Source of the DNA: Kiritimatiellia bacterium
Lineage (GTDB): Bacteria; Verrucomicrobiota; Kiritimatiellia; SLAD01
Direction of reading: 5' to 3'
Length of the DNA stretch: 16,187 nucleotides
NCBI GenBank assembly: GCA_007127595.1
Contig: SKZA01000318.1
Coordinates: forward strand, 1-16,187
The position numbers and the translations under genes are program-made. Numbering within the stretch: the stretch's first letter is position 1; every line of letters starts with the position of its first letter. Of this stretch, positions 13,163 through 16,187 are shown one piece after another. Under the pieces are notes generated by a model, which saw only the letters and a program-made list of their open reading frames with translations, was not told the DNA's origin and did not search any database.

Positions 13163-13184
13163 CGACACCGCTCCCCCGGTGTCG
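13163..13184 (+). promoter_or_regulatory. Perfect 8-bp hairpin just upstream of prfC
   Basis: CGACACCG (13163-13170) and CGGTGTCG (13177-13184) are exact complements around a 6-base C-rich loop. The hairpin ends 17 bases before the prfC ATG, and no Shine-Dalgarno lies between. It could modulate translation of prfC, end an upstream transcript, or be another repeat. There is no T-run, so an intrinsic terminator is unlikely. Confidence 0.5.
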
Positions 13185-13201
13185 TATGTTCCGCGCCCCT
13201 T

Positions 13202-14830
13202 ATGGATACCGCCGCCTTACAGAAGGAAATCAATCGTCGCCGTACGTTCGCGATCATCTCGCATCCGGACGCGGGTAAGACCACGTTGACCGAAAAGCTG
13301 TTGCTGTACGGCGGGGCGATCCAACTCGCCGGTTCCGTCCGGGCGCGACGTAACCAGCGCACGACCACATCGGACTGGATGGAACTGGAAAAGGAGCGCG
13401 GCATCTCCGTTTCGTCCACTCTGCTGCAATTTGATTACGGCGATTGCGTCATCAACCTGCTCGATACGCCCGGCCACAAGGATTTCAGCGAGGACACGTA
13501 CCGCGTGCTCACCGCCGTGGACAGTGTGATCATGGTCATCGACGCCGCCAAAGGCATCGAGGAACGGACGCGGAAACTATTCGAGATATGTCGGCTGCGC
13601 GGGATCCCCATCTTCACGTTTATGAATAAGATGGACCGGCCTGCTCAGGATCCGCTTATGCTTTTGGACGAGCTCGAAAAGGTGCTTGGAGTCGGAGCCT
13701 TTCCCGTCACCTGGCCGCTCGGCAGCGGAAACGACTTCCGCGGCGTGTATGATCGGTTGAAGAAACAATTGCACCTCTTCGAGCGGACAGCGCACGGGTC
13801 GCATCGCGCGCCGACCCGTGTGAGCGGCATACATGACGAGCATATTCGGGAACAGATCCCCGCGCATCTGTACGAGCCGTGGGTGGAAGAAGTGGAGATG
13901 CTCGCGGGCGCCGGTGAGGAATGGGACGAGGAACAGGTCATGGCCGGCCTTATCACGCCCGTCTTCTTCGGCAGCGCCATCACTAATTTTGGCATTCAAT
14001 TGTTGCTCGATTACTTTGTCGAACACGGCGCTCCGCCGCAGCCGCGCCTGTCCGGCGAATCGCTGATGCCCACCACGCATCCGGATTTCTCCGGTTTCGT
14101 GTTTAAGGTGCAGGCGAACATGAATCCGCGGCACCGCGATCGTCTCACCTTTGTGCGCGTGTGTTCCGGCGTGTTTGAAAAGGATATGGTCGTGCACGAT
14201 CCCGCCGGCGGGAAACCGATCCGCTTGGCGTATACACAGAAACTGTTCGGACAGGAACGCGAATCCGTGGAGCGCGCCGTTCCCGGCGACATCGTCGGCC
14301 TGGTCATGCACCGATCGTTCCGTATCGGTGACACGCTGACCACGAACCCGGACATTGTCTATGACGAGATCCCTCGCTTTCCGCCCGAGGCGTTCGCCTT
14401 CATTCGCAGCGTTGGCACGGCAAAGATCAAGCAATTCCAGTCCGGCTTGAGCCAGTTGTTGGACGAAGGCGTGATCCAGTCGTTTACTTTGCTCGAGGAA
14501 GGGCAAACGACACCTATTCTCGGCGCAGTCGGTCAATTGCAATTCGAAGTCGTGCTTTACCGGTTGGAAACCGAGTACGGCGCGGACGCGCGCTTGGAGC
14601 CGGCGCCCTTTACCCAGATTCGCTGGTTCGATCCGGAGATCGACCGCGCGCAATTCGAGAACAAGTTCCTCGGCGACGGCGTGAAACTCGCCGAAGACGT
14701 GCGCGGTCAGCTCGTGATCCTGTTCCCGGATCAATGGAAGCTGGATTACTTTGCGCGCAATAACGAGCAACTCGCCCTCCATAAAGTTTCGCCGCACGAC
14801 ACCCACCGCGACCACGCCGGTTTGGTGTAA
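13202..14830 (+). CDS. prfC: Peptide chain release factor 3 (RF3, translational GTPase)
   Basis: The 542-residue protein carries the GTPase motifs of RF3: G1 SHPDAGKTT (20-28), G2 region ERGIS (65-69), G3 DTPGH (88-92) and G4 NKMD (142-145). RF3-specific segments follow, such as RTTTSDWMELEKERGIS, GSAITNFGIQLLLDYF and GAVGQLQFEV. RF3 uses GTP to recycle RF1/RF2 from ribosomes after peptide release. The length is normal. ATG 13202 is chosen because the family N-terminus (MDTAALQKEINRRRTFAIIS) begins there. The frame stays open further upstream only because it passes through repeat copy B. No Shine-Dalgarno is evident, and a strong hairpin sits 17 bases upstream. Confidence 0.97.
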   Translation: MDTAALQKEINRRRTFAIISHPDAGKTTLTEKLLLYGGAIQLAGSVRARRNQRTTTSDWMELEKERGISVSSTLLQFDYGDCVINLLDTPGHKDFSEDTYRVLTAVDSVIMVIDAAKGIEERTRKLFEICRLRGIPIFTFMNKMDRPAQDPLMLLDELEKVLGVGAFPVTWPLGSGNDFRGVYDRLKKQLHLFERTAHGSHRAPTRVSGIHDEHIREQIPAHLYEPWVEEVEMLAGAGEEWDEEQVMAGLITPVFFGSAITNFGIQLLLDYFVEHGAPPQPRLSGESLMPTTHPDFSGFVFKVQANMNPRHRDRLTFVRVCSGVFEKDMVVHDPAGGKPIRLAYTQKLFGQERESVERAVPGDIVGLVMHRSFRIGDTLTTNPDIVYDEIPRFPPEAFAFIRSVGTAKIKQFQSGLSQLLDEGVIQSFTLLEEGQTTPILGAVGQLQFEVVLYRLETEYGADARLEPAPFTQIRWFDPEIDRAQFENKFLGDGVKLAEDVRGQLVILFPDQWKLDYFARNNEQLALHKVSPHDTHRDHAGLV

Positions 14831-14933
14831 TCCAGACACCAGCCGTCCGCCATATTTCGTTTGACGGGTTTGAAGCGTTTTGACAGGGTCACGAAGCGTC
14901 TGTGCGGTCGCCGTCGCGGCCGTGTAGAGGCCA

Positions 14934-14950
14934 CCTGCTTACGTAGCAGG
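14934..14950 (+). promoter_or_regulatory. Inverted repeat CCTGCT-TACGT-AGCAGG upstream of the ABC ATPase gene
   Basis: A perfect 6-bp inverted repeat with a 5-base spacer lies 22 bases before the ATG and 10 bases before the Shine-Dalgarno AGGAG (14961-14965). Its position suits a leader hairpin or an operator. No convincing -10 box pairs with the TTGACA at 14880-14885. Confidence 0.35.
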
Positions 14951-14972
14951 TCCCGCATTCAGGAGAGTCGTG

Positions 14973-16076
14973 ATGGCCAGGGTTATTCTGGAAAACCTAT
15001 ATAAAATCTATCCCGGCGACGTCGTTGCCGTGCGCGATGCGAACCTGGAAATCGAGGATCAGGAGTTCGTCGTCCTGGTGGGGCCTTCCGGTTGCGGAAA
15101 GTCCACCACGCTGCGCATGGTGGCCGGCCTTGAGGAAATCACGAAAGGCGCCATCTATATTGACGGCAAGAAGGTTAATGACGTCCCGCCCAAGAATCGC
15201 GATATCGCCATGGTGTTTCAGAACTATGCGCTGTATCCGCACATGACGGTGTACAAGAACATGGCGTTCGGCCTGAAGTTACGCAAATATCCGAAAGCCG
15301 AAATCGAAACGCGTGTGCGGGAAGCGGCGGATATCCTCGGGATCAACGAGCTGCTTGAACGTAAACCGAAAGAGTTGTCAGGCGGCCAGCGCCAACGCGT
15401 GGCCGTCGGCCGTGCGATCGTCCGCAAGCCGAAAGCGTTCCTGTTCGACGAGCCGCTCTCCAACCTTGACGCAAAGATGCGCGTCCAGATGCGCACGGAA
15501 ATCAGTAAGCTGCATACCCGCCTCTCCGCCACGATGATCTATGTCACCCATGACCAAGTCGAAGCCATGACGATGGGCGACCGAATTGTCGTCATGAAAG
15601 ACGGCGTCATTCAGCAAGTGGCCCCGCCGCTGGAGTTGTATGATCAGCCGGCCAATCAGTTTGTCGCGGGCTTTATCGGCAGTCCGCCCATGAACTTCTT
15701 TGATGGCAGAATCGAGCAGAAGGATGGCGGCCTATTTTTCAACGCGGATTCATTTGCCGTGCGTGTGGACGACCAGGCGACCTCGCGTCTGTCACCGTAT
15801 GCGGGGAAGCCCGTGGTTTTCGGTATTCGCCCGGAAGATATCACGGACGTGTTGTTTGTAACCAATCCGAACCCCGACTATCAGGCCAAAGCCTTGGTGG
15901 AGGTTGTTGAACCTATGGGGGCCGAGGTCTATATTTACCTGCGTTCCGGCAAGCACAGCTTTATCGCCCGTGTGGACGCGCATGACAAGGCCGACGTCAA
16001 CCAGGAATTGACGATGGTCTTTGACATGAAGAAAACCCACTTCTTCGATCCGGATAACGGAGACACGATTGTATAA
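14973..16076 (+). CDS. ugpC: MalK/UgpC/MsmX-type ABC transporter ATP-binding protein
   Basis: The 367-residue protein has the full ABC ATPase motif set: Walker A GPSGCGKST (37-45), Q-loop Q83 (VFQNYALYPHMTV), signature LSGGQ (135-139), Walker B FLFDEP (156-161) and H-loop H193 (YVTHDQVEAMTM). A C-terminal OB-fold regulatory domain of the MalK type follows (about 235-367, with GIRPEDI). Such ATPases energise sugar or glycerol-phosphate importers, and one copy often serves several. No permease or binding-protein gene is adjacent on the left, so the substrate is unknown and a shared, multi-importer ATPase is plausible. ATG 14973 is preferred (AGGAG seven bases upstream) over the overlapping GTG 14970. 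The symbol is by family resemblance only. Confidence 0.94.
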   Translation: MARVILENLYKIYPGDVVAVRDANLEIEDQEFVVLVGPSGCGKSTTLRMVAGLEEITKGAIYIDGKKVNDVPPKNRDIAMVFQNYALYPHMTVYKNMAFGLKLRKYPKAEIETRVREAADILGINELLERKPKELSGGQRQRVAVGRAIVRKPKAFLFDEPLSNLDAKMRVQMRTEISKLHTRLSATMIYVTHDQVEAMTMGDRIVVMKDGVIQQVAPPLELYDQPANQFVAGFIGSPPMNFFDGRIEQKDGGLFFNADSFAVRVDDQATSRLSPYAGKPVVFGIRPEDITDVLFVTNPNPDYQAKALVEVVEPMGAEVYIYLRSGKHSFIARVDAHDKADVNQELTMVFDMKKTHFFDPDNGDTIV

Positions 16077-16111
16077 CCGGCGGTGTCGCCCGTCTTCCCG
16101 GCAAGCGTACG

Positions 16112-16187
16112 ATGTATTTCGGTAACATAGTATCCAGCGTATTTTTCTTTGTGCTGGTCGTTGCGATTTCTTTCGCGGTGATCACGC
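16112..16187 (+). CDS. Start of a membrane protein, truncated by the window end
   Basis: From ATG 16112 the frame is open to the last base, giving about 25 residues: MYFGNIVSS, then an almost unbroken hydrophobic stretch (VFFFVLVVAISFAVIT), typical of a first transmembrane helix. It begins 35 bases after the ABC ATPase stop on the same strand. No good Shine-Dalgarno is seen. The family cannot be identified from so little sequence. Confidence 0.45.
   Translation, partial: MYFGNIVSSVFFFVLVVAISFAVIT

Noticed and set aside
13025..13201. N-terminal extension of RF3 through repeat copy B
   Set aside because: The family N-terminus begins at 13202. The upstream residues come from the palindromic repeat and the 8-bp array.
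13577..14839. A 420-codon minus-strand open frame opposite prfC
   Set aside because: It is antisense to a full-length RF3 with all GTPase motifs, and its composition is typical of a shadow frame.
14861..14908. Sigma-70 promoter for the ABC ATPase gene at TTGACG/TTGACA
   Set aside because: Good -35-like hexamers exist at 14861 and 14880, but no acceptable -10 hexamer lies 16-18 bases downstream of either.

Overview
The window is a GC-rich bacterial chromosome segment. It is dominated by a Bat ('Bacteroides aerotolerance'-type) operon: a MoxR AAA+ ATPase, a DUF58 protein and a set of membrane-anchored VWA/TPR proteins. The many intergenic palindromic repeats, the 7-bp 'ATTTTCG' arrays and the gene content suggest a member of the PVC superphylum, perhaps Kiritimatiellota or Verrucomicrobiota-like. 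That placement is an inference from style only; no rRNA or other taxonomic marker is present.

Layout. Bases 1-8808 (+ strand) hold moxR (3' part), a four-helix-bundle (bIVS/S23-type) gene, a DUF58 gene, a BatX-like lipoprotein, batA, a fused batB-batC, batD and batE. From batX to batE every junction overlaps by 1-4 nt, so this part is one translationally coupled unit. Expected roles from family knowledge: MoxR and DUF58 act in the cytoplasm as a chaperone-like pair. BatX, BatA and BatBC are anchored in the inner membrane, with two MIDAS-bearing VWA domains and a TPR domain. BatD and BatE provide large periplasmic domains. Two foreign-looking pieces interrupt the 5' half. One is the four-helix-bundle gene, bracketed by inverted 7-bp arrays (711-743 and 1109-1138). 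The other is a 334-bp hairpin-rich element with 25-bp terminal inverted repeats (2062-2395), whose right end supplies the apparent Shine-Dalgarno of batX.

Alanine racemase (8893-10032, - strand) converges on batE. A divergent spacer with two compound palindromic repeats separates it from a GNAT-nitrilase fusion gene (10356-11915, +). Next comes a VapBC toxin-antitoxin pair (12237-12916, -), bracketed by two 99-bp copies of one palindromic repeat (12092-12190 and 13007-13105, 92/99 identical). Its promoter looks leaderless. Peptide-release factor 3 (prfC, 13202-14830, +) follows, with a perfect hairpin just ahead of its start. A MalK/UgpC-type ABC ATPase (14973-16076, +) comes next, and then the start of a membrane protein cut by the window end.

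The core genes are ordinary families. The most interesting material is the intergenic layer: structured repeats placed at operon junctions, a possible cassette built around the four-helix-bundle gene, and a toxin-antitoxin locus enclosed by structured repeats.
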